Positions 25,549 to 33,225 of a DNA stretch of 33,269 bases are shown here, in pieces. This stretch comes from a bacterium (GTDB lineage Bacteria; Verrucomicrobiota; Kiritimatiellia; RFP12; DVOR01), in NCBI GenBank assembly GCA_030535915.1, contig JAUNQZ010000005.1, forward strand, positions 1-33,269, read 5' to 3'. Every line of letters starts with the position of its first letter. Positions within the stretch are counted from its first letter, which is position 1. The position numbers were made by a program, and so were the translations under genes. The notes beneath the pieces were generated by a model that had not been told where the DNA came from, searched no databases, and saw only the letters and a program-made list of their open reading frames with translations.

Positions 25549-25736
25549 TAAGGATAACCACTTTTTACAAAATAACTCACTAAGGAATATTAAATTTAGC
25601 AATGATATAAATGATATAGTATTATTCTATGGATAACTCGTATAAGGATAATCACTTTTTACAAAATAACTAATGAAGGAATATTAAATTTAGCAATGAT
25701 ATAAATGATATAGTATTATTCTATGGATAACTCGTA
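25549..25736. repeat. Tandem duplication, two 94-bp copies
   Basis: Copies at 25549-25642 and 25643-25736 are directly adjacent and differ at about four positions (about 96% identity). Each starts TAAGGATAA and ends GGATAACTCGTA. No open frame crosses them. Confidence 0.9.
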
Positions 25737-25821
25737 TATTTGTTGAAATTATGCTTTTTATCGTCTAGGAATTGCAATTTTTTCTAACTTTTATTTTGGG
25801 GTGGGGAATGTCCCCTACTCT

Positions 25822-26751
25822 TTATTTTATTTTGCTCAAAAGTTTGGTAAGATCTTTTTGAAGCGGAGCCTGGAGCGTCATTGAGCGTTGCGTAAGTGGA
25901 TGAATAAATTGTGCAGATGCTGCATGGAGGAAGTGACGAGGGAAGCCTTCAATTTGAAGCCCGCCATATTGTTTATCTCCAACAATTGGATAACCTGCGA
26001 GGGAGAGTTGTGCACGGATTTGATGGGTGACCCCTGTGAAAATGGTGACATCAAGGAGCGAAACGGGATGGTTTTGAAGTTGTCTTTGCCAACGCGGTTC
26101 ATAAGCTGTCGCTGCGTACATGGGACGTTTAACATCATGCCATTGGCTCGCATCAACCATCCGTCCTGGGCAACGAGGATTGTGTGCGAGGTAATGTTCA
26201 AGTTTCGTTGGCGTGGTGATACGTCCAGTTACAAGTGCTGCATAATGTTTCTCAACCGTATGTGCTGCAAATTGTTCGCGTAACTGATTGTAAATGGATT
26301 GATTTTTTGCAACGAGAATCAATCCCGAGGTATCAAAGTCAATACGATGAAGAATCCCACATGTTAATGGACTATCCCCCACCCCTTCAAGGGGTGAGCA
26401 ATAGTTCAAAAGTGCATTTGCGAGGGTATCTGTTTCATCAATTTTGTTGGGTTGACAATTGATGGCGGCAGGTTTATTTATCGCCAATAACGCTTCGTCT
26501 TCATAAAGAATATGAAGGGGAATATCTGGATTGGGTTGAAGGGTTTGCTCAACGGGTTCTTTCGTGAGCATATAGGTGTACAAAAGGCTGATTTTATCGC
26601 CTTTTGTACACTTTTTACCATCACTTCGAAGGATATTTCCTTGGTCAATGAAGCGTTTAATTGTAGCACGCGAAAGGTGGGGATAATATGAAGCAATGAG
26701 GGCATCGAGTCGGATGCCCTCATTTGCTGTGGTGATTTCGATTGGAATCAT
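25822..26751 (-). CDS. RluA/RluD-family pseudouridine synthase
   Basis: This 309-aa protein has an N-terminal S4 RNA-binding domain (IRLDALIASYYPHLSRATIKRFIDQ, about 13-37) followed by the RluA catalytic domain. The motif HRIDFDTSGLILVAKN places catalytic Asp138 in place. EKHYAALVTGR and THQIRAQLSLAGYPIVGDKQYGG are family features. It isomerises uridine to pseudouridine in 23S rRNA (RluC/RluD-like) or tRNA; the exact site is not predictable. It starts 15 nt after der with a GA-rich SD (GGGAGAGG), so the two form a ribosome-maturation operon. The AT-rich desert follows its 3' end without a good terminator. Confidence 0.9.
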   Translation of the reverse strand: MIPIEITTANEGIRLDALIASYYPHLSRATIKRFIDQGNILRSDGKKCTKGDKISLLYTYMLTKEPVEQTLQPNPDIPLHILYEDEALLAINKPAAINCQPNKIDETDTLANALLNYCSPLEGVGDSPLTCGILHRIDFDTSGLILVAKNQSIYNQLREQFAAHTVEKHYAALVTGRITTPTKLEHYLAHNPRCPGRMVDASQWHDVKRPMYAATAYEPRWQRQLQNHPVSLLDVTIFTGVTHQIRAQLSLAGYPIVGDKQYGGLQIEGFPRHFLHAASAQFIHPLTQRSMTLQAPLQKDLTKLLSKIK

Positions 26752-26766
26752 CCCCTAGCCTCTCCC

Positions 26767-28305
26767 TTAACGATGCGGTCGGCGAGATTTCGGGGTGAGG
26801 TTATTTTTTCCTCGACCAAGCGATGGCTTTTCGCGACGAGAGCGTTGCGGTTTGGGTTTGGGAGAACGCCCCTTCGCAATAGGACGACGCTTTTGTCCAT
26901 CTGGGAGAAGGGTTTCGTCGGGTTCCTCTTCCTTCTTCGAACCGTCCGATTTTATACGCGAGCGGAATTGCAAAATCATTGCAGCACCTTCAAGGTCAAA
27001 GGCTTCGCGAATGTTACGAACGATGTAATCTTGGAAGGGTTTCGTTGCCAAGCGTGCATCATTGACAAAAAGACGAAGAATCATTGGGTTATTACCCGTT
27101 TGCGTTGCATAATGGAAACGCAATTGGCGACCATTTTTGCTTGGCATCTGAGTGCGTGCAAGTGCATTCGCAAGGGTTCGGTTTAAGACACCCGTTGGAA
27201 GAACACGCTTTTGATTCATCGCGACACGATCAATGGCTTCGATACTGTTACGCACATTGTAGCCCTCTTGTGCACTCATGAAGACCACAGGGACATGTCG
27301 CAAGAAGGGAAGCATTTCACGCATGTGCTCTATCGCCGCTGTTTCAGTAAAGCCCTTGGCTCGTGCAAGATCCCATTTATTAATGAGAATAATACATGCT
27401 TTAGCTTCACGTTGAATCATTGACGAAATGAATTTATCCTGCGTGGTCGGACCGATTTCTGCGTCCATCACAAGGACAGCAACATCACATTCACGCACCG
27501 CTTCTTCACTACGGAAAAGAGAGAAACGTTCCACCGAAGTATCGATTTTATGGACATGACGCATACCTGCTGTATCAACGAGCGTATATCGACGAGCCGT
27601 TGGACCAGAACCGATCGTAAATGGCACATCCACACAGTCTCGGGTCGTTCCTGCTACATTACTAACAATGACACGATCGCTACGAAGGAGACGATTAATG
27701 TAACTGCTCTTGCCAGCATTTGGTCGACCAACAATTGCAACACGAAGAGGTTTTGCAGCTTCAGCAAGTTCAGCTTCCGTTTTCGGCGGCAATGCTTTTA
27801 CAACAGGAGCCATCAGCTCATCAATGCCACGATTGTGCTGTGCAGAGACAAGGAAAGAAGGAAATGCGAGACGGTCAAAGTCCCCTGCCCCACGCTCATG
27901 TTGAGGGAGGTCGCACTTATTAATAGCGATATAGCAAGGACGCCCACTCTTGTGGACGAGACGAGCGACTTCTTCATCCGCAGGTTGAAGCCCCGCGAGA
28001 ACATCTACAACAAGAATGACTACCGCAGCGTCAGCGATGGCGACATCAACTTGATCACGGACAGCCATTTCAATGACATTCTTTTCCTGTGTACCATCAA
28101 AAAGTCGAATACCTCCGGTATCAACCAAGTGGAAGCTCTCATCATGCCAAGCCACTTCACGAACAATACGGTCACGTGTCACACCGCTCTGGTCGTGTAC
28201 AATAGCGATACGACGATTCGCAATACGATTAAAGAGTGCGGACTTACCAACATTCGGGCGACCGACAATAACGACAGTGCGTTTAGGGGTTAAATTCTTT
28301 TCCAT
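26767..28305 (-). CDS. der: Ribosome-assembly GTPase Der (EngA)
   Basis: This 512-aa protein has two tandem G domains, the family hallmark: P-loops GRPNVGKS (15-22) and GRPNAGKS (about 193-200), with DTGG/DTAG and NKCD/NKWD motifs in each. A KH-like domain follows (about 365-450, TQTGNNPMILRLFVND). It acts in 50S subunit assembly. After about residue 455 there is a basic, low-complexity tail of about 55 residues (KKEEEPDETLLPDGQKRRP, then repeated KPKPQRSRR-like stretches), longer than in most Der proteins. It is divergent from the phosphatase gene. The start has AAGGGGG 2 nt upstream of ATG, which is unusually close. Confidence 0.95.
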   Translation of the reverse strand: MEKNLTPKRTVVIVGRPNVGKSALFNRIANRRIAIVHDQSGVTRDRIVREVAWHDESFHLVDTGGIRLFDGTQEKNVIEMAVRDQVDVAIADAAVVILVVDVLAGLQPADEEVARLVHKSGRPCYIAINKCDLPQHERGAGDFDRLAFPSFLVSAQHNRGIDELMAPVVKALPPKTEAELAEAAKPLRVAIVGRPNAGKSSYINRLLRSDRVIVSNVAGTTRDCVDVPFTIGSGPTARRYTLVDTAGMRHVHKIDTSVERFSLFRSEEAVRECDVAVLVMDAEIGPTTQDKFISSMIQREAKACIILINKWDLARAKGFTETAAIEHMREMLPFLRHVPVVFMSAQEGYNVRNSIEAIDRVAMNQKRVLPTGVLNRTLANALARTQMPSKNGRQLRFHYATQTGNNPMILRLFVNDARLATKPFQDYIVRNIREAFDLEGAAMILQFRSRIKSDGSKKEEEPDETLLPDGQKRRPIAKGRSPKPKPQRSRREKPSLGRGKNNLTPKSRRPHR

Positions 28306-28314
28306 AACCCCCTT

Positions 28315-28323
28315 ATTTTAGCA
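28315..28323 (-). promoter_or_regulatory. Possible extended -10 of der
   Basis: TGCTAAAAT on the minus strand matches an extended -10 and lies 9 nt before the der ATG. If used, it would give a leaderless or nearly leaderless mRNA and leave the adjacent AAGGGGG untranscribed as an SD. The alternative is a promoter further upstream. Confidence 0.3.
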
Positions 28324-28360
28324 CATTTTATTCAAAACAAAAAGAAAAAAGCACATTTTA
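28320..28360. repeat. Paired AGCACATTTTA direct repeat in the der-phosphatase spacer
   Basis: The 11-mer AGCACATTTTA occurs at 28320-28330 and 28350-28360, exactly 30 bp apart (about three helical turns) in the divergent spacer. The spacing suits a regulator binding one DNA face. One copy overlaps the possible der -10. Confidence 0.45.
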
Positions 28361-28464
28361 ATAGGAAAAAAGGTAAGGGAAGTATCGTTTTAGGTGATTC
28401 ATTGACTTTTTTATCGAAAACTTTTAGGTTTTTACACTTTTTTAGTGTATTCATTCGTTAGATT

Positions 28465-28473
28465 TGCTATATT
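28465..28473 (+). promoter_or_regulatory. Extended -10 of the SixA-like gene
   Basis: TGCTATATT (TG-n-TATATT) ends 10 nt before the ATG at 28484. A start site 7 nt downstream would leave a leader of only a few nucleotides. No clear -35 is visible. Confidence 0.45.
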
Positions 28474-28483
28474 ATATGAAAGT

Positions 28484-28930
28484 ATGAAATTGTATCTTGT
28501 TCGACATGGTGCCTATGCACTTGACACTTTTACCGATCGCGGTCCTGCCCTTTCGTCTTATGGACGAGAGCAGGCACGAAGTGTCGGGTGTCATCTCGCA
28601 GAACAAGACGCTTCACTCACGCATGTTATCACAAGTGGTTATTTACGTGCACAAGAAACAGCAGCCTTGATTCAAGAAGCGTTAGGCTCTTCGCTTGAAC
28701 CCATCGAATTGATGGATTTTTCACCTTCAGGCGATCCCTACACAATGAAATCAATTCTAGAAGCACTTGAAGGTGAAGAAATCCTTGTGGTTGGACACAT
28801 GTCTTCCATTGCTTATTTGGCAAGAAGTCTCTGTTCGCACGCTCCAAGTGTGTTTGATACATGTACGATGGTGACGCTTGAAGGAGTGCCAAACGAGTGG
28901 TTTTTGAGAGATGTTTTTCATACCCCTTAA
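28484..28930 (+). CDS. sixA: SixA-like histidine phosphatase
   Basis: This is a 148-aa single-domain phosphatase of the histidine phosphatase superfamily. The RHG motif places catalytic His8 in MKLYLVRHGAY. The second His lies in EEILVVGHMSS. Size and arrangement fit SixA, which dephosphorylates phosphohistidine proteins such as the HPt domain of ArcB or the nitrogen PTS. A frame from GTG at 28445 exists, but the promoter lies inside that extension, and MKLYLVRHG is the natural family start. The stop codon TAA falls in the first bases of repeat element C. The target in this organism is unknown. Confidence 0.85.
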   Translation: MKLYLVRHGAYALDTFTDRGPALSSYGREQARSVGCHLAEQDASLTHVITSGYLRAQETAALIQEALGSSLEPIELMDFSPSGDPYTMKSILEALEGEEILVVGHMSSIAYLARSLCSHAPSVFDTCTMVTLEGVPNEWFLRDVFHTP

Positions 28931-29005
28931 AAAGCCTTATTTTAAGGGCTGATGAAACGCAACTTCAAAATGGGCGACTTTGATCGTTAAAATGGGCGAC
29001 TTTGA
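28924..29005 (+). repeat. Copy C, diverged member of the palindromic element family
   Basis: The head CCCTTAAAA pairs with TTTTAAGGG (28924-28932 with 28940-28948, 7-nt loop) and is followed by two direct, not inverted, 19-bp units: TCAAAATGGGCGACTTTGA (28965-28983) and TTAAAATGGGCGACTTTGA (28987-29005). The order, head hairpin then GGGCGACTTTGA units, matches copies A and B, but the middle unit and part of the head differ. It fills the spacer between the phosphatase and transporter genes. Confidence 0.85.
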
Positions 29006-29030
29006 ATTGGAACTAAAAAGAGCATAAAAA
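29002..29030 (+). promoter_or_regulatory. Possible promoter of the NSS transporter
   Basis: TTGAAT (29002-29007), a 17-nt spacer and TAAAAA (29025-29030) give a weak sigma-70-like promoter 14 nt before the transporter ATG. The -35 overlaps the end of the second repeat unit of element C. Confidence 0.3.
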
Positions 29031-29044
29031 AGAAAACGTGTAAC

Positions 29045-30439
29045 ATGAACGAAAAACGTGAAACATTAGCCTCGAGTTTAGGGTTTCTTTTAGTCTCAGC
29101 GGGTTGTGCTGTTGGGTTAGGAAATGTTTGGCGATTTCCCTATATCGTAGGTCAATATGGTGGTGCACTCTTTGTCTTGCTTTACATTTTCTTTCTCGTT
29201 ATTTTGGGTTTGCCGATGTTAACTGCGGAGTTCGCTTTAGGGCGTGCTTCAAAAACATCAATTGTGCGATCGTATAATGTTCTCTCCTCAAATGCAGGTC
29301 CCTTTAAAGCGATTTCGAAATTTCAGATTGCTGGCAACTGGGTGTTAATGATGTTTTATACCACGGTTGCAGGTTGGATGATTGCCTACCCCATTGCTAT
29401 TTTAAATGGTTGGTTTAATATGAAGGAAATTACGACCAATGCAGATTATGCAGAGAACTTTTTTAAGACCTTCACAGCTTCGCCCTCTGCACAAATTTTT
29501 TGGGTTTCGGTTGTTTGTCTTATTGGTTTTGGGGTCTGTGCGCTTGGATTAAAGAGAGGTGTTGAAAATGTTACTAAAAAGATGATGGCGTTTCTCTTTG
29601 TCATCCTCATTGGTCTTGCCATTTATGTCTTCACATTGGATGGCGCAGGTAAGGGACTACATTTCTATCTCGTTCCCAACTTTGACGTTTTAAAAGAAAA
29701 AAATATTTTTGACATTATCACAGCGGCATTAGGGCAGAGTTTCTTCACCTTATCCCTCGGCATTGGATCAATGTCCATTTTTGGTAGTTATACCTCTCGT
29801 AGTCATTCGCTCTATGGCGAATCGGCTAAAATTATTGCCATTGATACCTTTATCGCGTTGCTCTCTGGTTTAATTATCTTCCCTGCCTGTTTTGCCTATG
29901 GGAGTCAACCCGATGAAGGCCCTGGGTTAATCTTCTTTATACTCCCTAAAGTCTTTGCTCAAATGCCAGGAGGTATTTGGGTGGGTGCGATTTTCTTCAT
30001 CTTCCTTGCATTGGCAGCTCTTACCACCATCATCACAGTCTTTGAAAATATCATTGCAATGACAATGGACAATCGACAATGTTCGCGTAAAACGGCTATC
30101 AAACGCACAGCTCCACTTCTTTTTCTCCTCTCCTTGCCATGCGCATTAAGCTTTGGTCTTCTCGCGAATATCAAGTTAGGAAAGCTTGGCATCTTGGATA
30201 TGGAAGATTTCTTTGTCTCCAATGTCGCTTTACCTTTAGGTTCATTAGCAATTCTCGTCTTTTGCGTCTGTCGTAAGTATTGGGGATGGGAGAAATTCCG
30301 TCAAGAAGCCAATGAAGGGCAAGGTTTAAAATTACCCAATTTCTTGCGGCACTATATGGCTTGGGGCATTCCCGTCATTATCCTTTTTGTCTTTGTCGTA
30401 TCGCTTATCACCGCGATAAAAAATGCAATCCCCGCATAA
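29045..30439 (+). CDS. Neurotransmitter:sodium symporter (NSS/SNF) family transporter
   Basis: This 464-aa inner-membrane protein has about 11-12 hydrophobic helices. TM1 has the family signature LVSAGCAVGLGNVWRFPYIVGQYGGALFVLLY, where the unwound GxGN region binds Na+ and substrate. TM6 contains ALGQSFFTLSLGIGSMSIFGSY. Bacterial relatives import amino acids, for example tryptophan, tyrosine or leucine, with sodium. There is no small MetS-like partner. It is followed 18 nt later by the M42 peptidase gene and is probably co-transcribed with it. No strong SD precedes the ATG. Confidence 0.93.
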   Translation: MNEKRETLASSLGFLLVSAGCAVGLGNVWRFPYIVGQYGGALFVLLYIFFLVILGLPMLTAEFALGRASKTSIVRSYNVLSSNAGPFKAISKFQIAGNWVLMMFYTTVAGWMIAYPIAILNGWFNMKEITTNADYAENFFKTFTASPSAQIFWVSVVCLIGFGVCALGLKRGVENVTKKMMAFLFVILIGLAIYVFTLDGAGKGLHFYLVPNFDVLKEKNIFDIITAALGQSFFTLSLGIGSMSIFGSYTSRSHSLYGESAKIIAIDTFIALLSGLIIFPACFAYGSQPDEGPGLIFFILPKVFAQMPGGIWVGAIFFIFLALAALTTIITVFENIIAMTMDNRQCSRKTAIKRTAPLLFLLSLPCALSFGLLANIKLGKLGILDMEDFFVSNVALPLGSLAILVFCVCRKYWGWEKFRQEANEGQGLKLPNFLRHYMAWGIPVIILFVFVVSLITAIKNAIPA

Positions 30440-30457
30440 ATTAAAGGGAGATTTCTT

Positions 30458-31540
30458 ATGGCTGATAAAAAACCAATCACCTTTTTAAAAGAACTCGTTG
30501 CTTGTCAAACCCCGAGTGGTTTTGAACAAGAAGGGCAGCGTTTAATGGCTGATTATCTTCAACGCGTTGGTGTTGAAAGTGCCTTTGACATTCATGGTAA
30601 TTTACATGCCGTTCTCAATGAAGATGCTCCGACAAAGGTGATGCTAGATGCTCATTGTGACGAAATTGGCTTCCTTGTGACTTACATTGATGACCGTGGA
30701 TTCCTTTACCTCACACCGAATGGTGGGGTTACCATTCCAACCGTTTTAGGTGAACGCGTTGTTATTCAAGGGAAAAATGGTCCTGTGAATGGTGTCTTTG
30801 GCGTTCGCCCACCCCATGTAATGACTGCAGCTGAGCGTGAAAAAGTTGCTCCCAACGATCTCTCTCAAGCACCTGTTGATATCGGTGCGAAAGATAAAGC
30901 CGAAGCAGAAGCAATGATTGCACTCGGTGCACCTGTTGTTATTGATACGGGTTGGCGCGAACTCGCGGGTAGTCGTGTTTCATGCCGTGGCTTTGATAAT
31001 CGCATTGGTGCTTATGTGATTACAGAAGTTATGCGTCGTTTAGCAGATGCTCCGCTTACCCCCATTAATGTTGCACTTCATCTCGTAGGAAGTGTACAAG
31101 AAGAGCTCGGCCTCATTGGTGGTGAAAATGCAGCGCGTCTCATTCGACCGAACATTGGCATTTGTGTTGATGTTGGCTTTGCAACTGATGCCAATCCCGA
31201 AGATCGTAAAAAGCAAGGCGATGTAAAACTTGGCGGAGGTCCCATCATTAGTACAGGGCCCTTCTACAACAATGCACTTCACAAATTGCTTTTAGATGTT
31301 GCTCGTCGCGAAGAAATTCCTGTACAATTACAAGTGCGTGCACGCGCTTCGGGAAATAATGCTTATGCGATGCGTATGGCAAGCGGTGATACCGCTGTTG
31401 TTACAGTGGGAATTCCGTTGCGTTATATGCACAGTCCCGTTGAAACTTTGGATATGAATGATGTTGAAAATGCCATTCGACTCCTTGTGAATTTCATTGC
31501 TGAACTTCCCAGCGATCCCGACTTGGCGCCCCGTCTTTAA
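30458..31540 (+). CDS. M42-family metallo-aminopeptidase (glutamyl aminopeptidase/endoglucanase-like)
   Basis: This 360-aa cytosolic di-metal peptidase has ligands in order: H66 (LDAHCDEIGF), bridging D180 (GFDNRIG), the E215-E216 pair (VQEELGLIGG), D238 (CVDVGFATD) and H325 (YMHSPVE). The M42 (TET/PepA-like/FrvX) family degrades short peptides and is often mis-annotated as endoglucanase. SD AAAGGGAGA is well placed. Located between an amino-acid-type transporter and nadC, it may supply or recycle amino acids; that link is inferred. Confidence 0.92.
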   Translation: MADKKPITFLKELVACQTPSGFEQEGQRLMADYLQRVGVESAFDIHGNLHAVLNEDAPTKVMLDAHCDEIGFLVTYIDDRGFLYLTPNGGVTIPTVLGERVVIQGKNGPVNGVFGVRPPHVMTAAEREKVAPNDLSQAPVDIGAKDKAEAEAMIALGAPVVIDTGWRELAGSRVSCRGFDNRIGAYVITEVMRRLADAPLTPINVALHLVGSVQEELGLIGGENAARLIRPNIGICVDVGFATDANPEDRKKQGDVKLGGGPIISTGPFYNNALHKLLLDVARREEIPVQLQVRARASGNNAYAMRMASGDTAVVTVGIPLRYMHSPVETLDMNDVENAIRLLVNFIAELPSDPDLAPRL

Positions 31541-31579
31541 TTTAAACGTACGATTGAAATAGAAAGAAAGGAACTTCAT

Positions 31580-32470
31580 ATGAATCCCAATCCCGCCTCT
31601 TTACCCGATTTGACCAAAGACTCCCGTGCGATTTTAGCTATTAAGGCTGCACTCAAAGAAGATATCGGTTCTGGCGATGCAACGACCCTCGCACTCGTTG
31701 GACCCGATGTCCTTGCAACAGGTGAAATCCAAGCACGTGAAGAATGTTGTGTAGCAGGTCTCAATGTTGCCTTGTATATTTTGCAATTGCTTGATCCAAC
31801 ATTGACCTATGAAATCTGCATTCCCAATGGTGCAATGGCACCTGCAGGTAGTGTCCTCGCGCGTTTTACAGGACGTGCTCGTGCAATCCTTACTGCGGAA
31901 CGCACCGCACTCAACTTTATCCAGCGTATGTGTGGCACCGCAACATTGACCCACAAATTTGTAGAAGCCGTGAAGCCCTACGATTGTATGGTTCTTGACA
32001 CCCGTAAAACAACACCATGTTTGCGCGTATTTGAGAAATTTGCCGTGCGTTGTGGTGGTGGTACAAATCATCGTTTTGGTCTTTATGATCGCGTGTTGAT
32101 GAAAGACAACCATCGCTTCTTGTGGGCGGGTGGCGATCCAACCCGTTTAGATCTTGCAGTGGAAGCCGCTCGTAAAGCCTATCCATTGCTTGCTGTTGAA
32201 ATTGAAGTGGAATCACTTGAAGAGCTCAAGTCCGCCCTTCGTGCAGAACCCGAATGGATTATGCTTGATAATATGTCTTGCGAAATGATGGCTGAAGCCG
32301 TAAAGATTACACGCGCTACGACCTCAAAGACGAAACTTGAAGCCTCTGGCGGTATTAATCTCAAGACTGCAAATGCAATCGCTGCAACAGGTGTGGATGC
32401 ATTGAGCGTTGGTGGACTCACCCACTCTGCTCCGAGCATTGACTTGGCTCTTGAATGGAGTGTTATCTAA
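31580..32470 (+). CDS. nadC: Nicotinate-nucleotide pyrophosphorylase (quinolinate phosphoribosyltransferase)
   Basis: This 296-aa enzyme makes nicotinate mononucleotide from quinolinate and PRPP in de novo NAD synthesis. Family stretches include LKEDIGSGDATT, ERTALNFIQRMCGTAT, LDTRKTTPCLR, KFAVRCGGGTNHRFGLYDRVLMKDNH, EIEVESLEEL, MLDNMS, LEASGGI and GVDALSVGGLTHSAPSIDLALEW. Length is normal. SD AAAGGA precedes the ATG. The stop overlaps the coaX start (TAATG). NadA and NadB are not in the window. Confidence 0.95.
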   Translation: MNPNPASLPDLTKDSRAILAIKAALKEDIGSGDATTLALVGPDVLATGEIQAREECCVAGLNVALYILQLLDPTLTYEICIPNGAMAPAGSVLARFTGRARAILTAERTALNFIQRMCGTATLTHKFVEAVKPYDCMVLDTRKTTPCLRVFEKFAVRCGGGTNHRFGLYDRVLMKDNHRFLWAGGDPTRLDLAVEAARKAYPLLAVEIEVESLEELKSALRAEPEWIMLDNMSCEMMAEAVKITRATTSKTKLEASGGINLKTANAIAATGVDALSVGGLTHSAPSIDLALEWSVI

Positions 32471-33225
32471 TGCGACTTGTTTGCGTAGATATTGGAAATA
32501 CCTCTGCCACCCTCGGTCTTTACGAGGATGGCGAGGTCTCTCGAGTTAGCCGTGTCGATGGAGGCATTCGTCGTTGCCCTGAAGCTTGTGCCGATATGTT
32601 GCGTTTAATTGCTTCTGAATCAGTAGAAGGTGTTTCGATTGCTTCGGTTGTGCCAGAAGTCAACATCAAATGGAAACGCCTCGTAAGAGAAACATTAGGG
32701 TGTACTCCCCGTTTTGTTTCGGCTCAAAGTAATTTAGGATTCACCGTTGACTATCCTAATCCTGAACGCATCGGAGCTGACCGCCTCGCAGACGCTGCTG
32801 GAGGTTTGGCGCGTTATGGATCCCCCCTCATTATTGTTGACTTCGGTACAGCACTCAACTTTGAAGTCATCGATGAACGACCTGCGTATATTGGTGGTGT
32901 GATTACACCAGGGTTACCCTTAATGACAACCTACCTTCACGAAAAAACCGCACTCTTACCCAAAATTGAACTTGGTGGTGAGGTTCCCGCAATTGGTCGT
33001 AGTACAGAAGAAGCCATCACATTAGGTGCACATGTGGGATATCGTGGCATTGTACGAGAACTCGTTCAACATCTTCAAAAACCCTTTGGCGGAAAAGCGA
33101 AAGTTGTTGCAACAGGTGGATATGCACAATGGGTGCTAAAAGATAGTGATCTTGACATTGCCATTGACCCGACCCTTACACTCTATGGGTTAGGCGTTAT
33201 TTTTGAAAATGGAGGTGCTGATTAA
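32470..33225 (+). CDS. coaX: Type III pantothenate kinase
   Basis: This 251-aa kinase belongs to the ASKHA fold (CoaX type) and performs the first step of coenzyme A synthesis. Phosphate-1 motif DIGNTSATLGLY starts at D7. IGADRLADAAGG and VDFGTALNFEVI (usually DFGTATTFD) follow, then YIGGVITPGL and TEEAITLGAHVGYRG. The ATG at 32470 overlaps the nadC stop by one base (TAATG), and GGAGTG lies upstream. An in-frame ATG at 32455 lies inside nadC and is less likely. Its own stop also overlaps the next start (TAATG). Confidence 0.94.
   Translation: MRLVCVDIGNTSATLGLYEDGEVSRVSRVDGGIRRCPEACADMLRLIASESVEGVSIASVVPEVNIKWKRLVRETLGCTPRFVSAQSNLGFTVDYPNPERIGADRLADAAGGLARYGSPLIIVDFGTALNFEVIDERPAYIGGVITPGLPLMTTYLHEKTALLPKIELGGEVPAIGRSTEEAITLGAHVGYRGIVRELVQHLQKPFGGKAKVVATGGYAQWVLKDSDLDIAIDPTLTLYGLGVIFENGGAD

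Larger units (their letters stand above)
24851..25821. other. AT-rich gene desert of about 1 kb
   Basis: No convincing gene, tRNA or terminator is present. Frames on both strands are short and stop-ridden. Composition is far more AT-rich than the flanks. It holds a 94-bp tandem duplication (25549-25736), a consensus DnaA-box sequence TTATGCACA (24969-24977), near-matches TATGGATAA in each tandem copy, and a stop-to-stop frame encoding one possible membrane helix (24893-25063, minus). It may be a decayed gene region, an acquired AT-rich patch or a structural/replication site. Confidence 0.6.

Noticed and set aside
25796-25810. Terminator after the pseudouridine synthase (GGGGAATGTCCCC)
   Set aside because: Only a 5-bp stem with a 3-nt loop and no T-run on the transcribed strand.
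24851-25821. Chromosomal origin oriC
   Set aside because: Only one consensus DnaA box plus near-matches, no dnaA/dnaN/gidA neighbours, and no divergence of gene direction at this site.
27550-28293. 247-codon plus-strand frame opposite der
   Set aside because: Antisense to the GTPase domains and Thr/Asn-rich as expected for a shadow.
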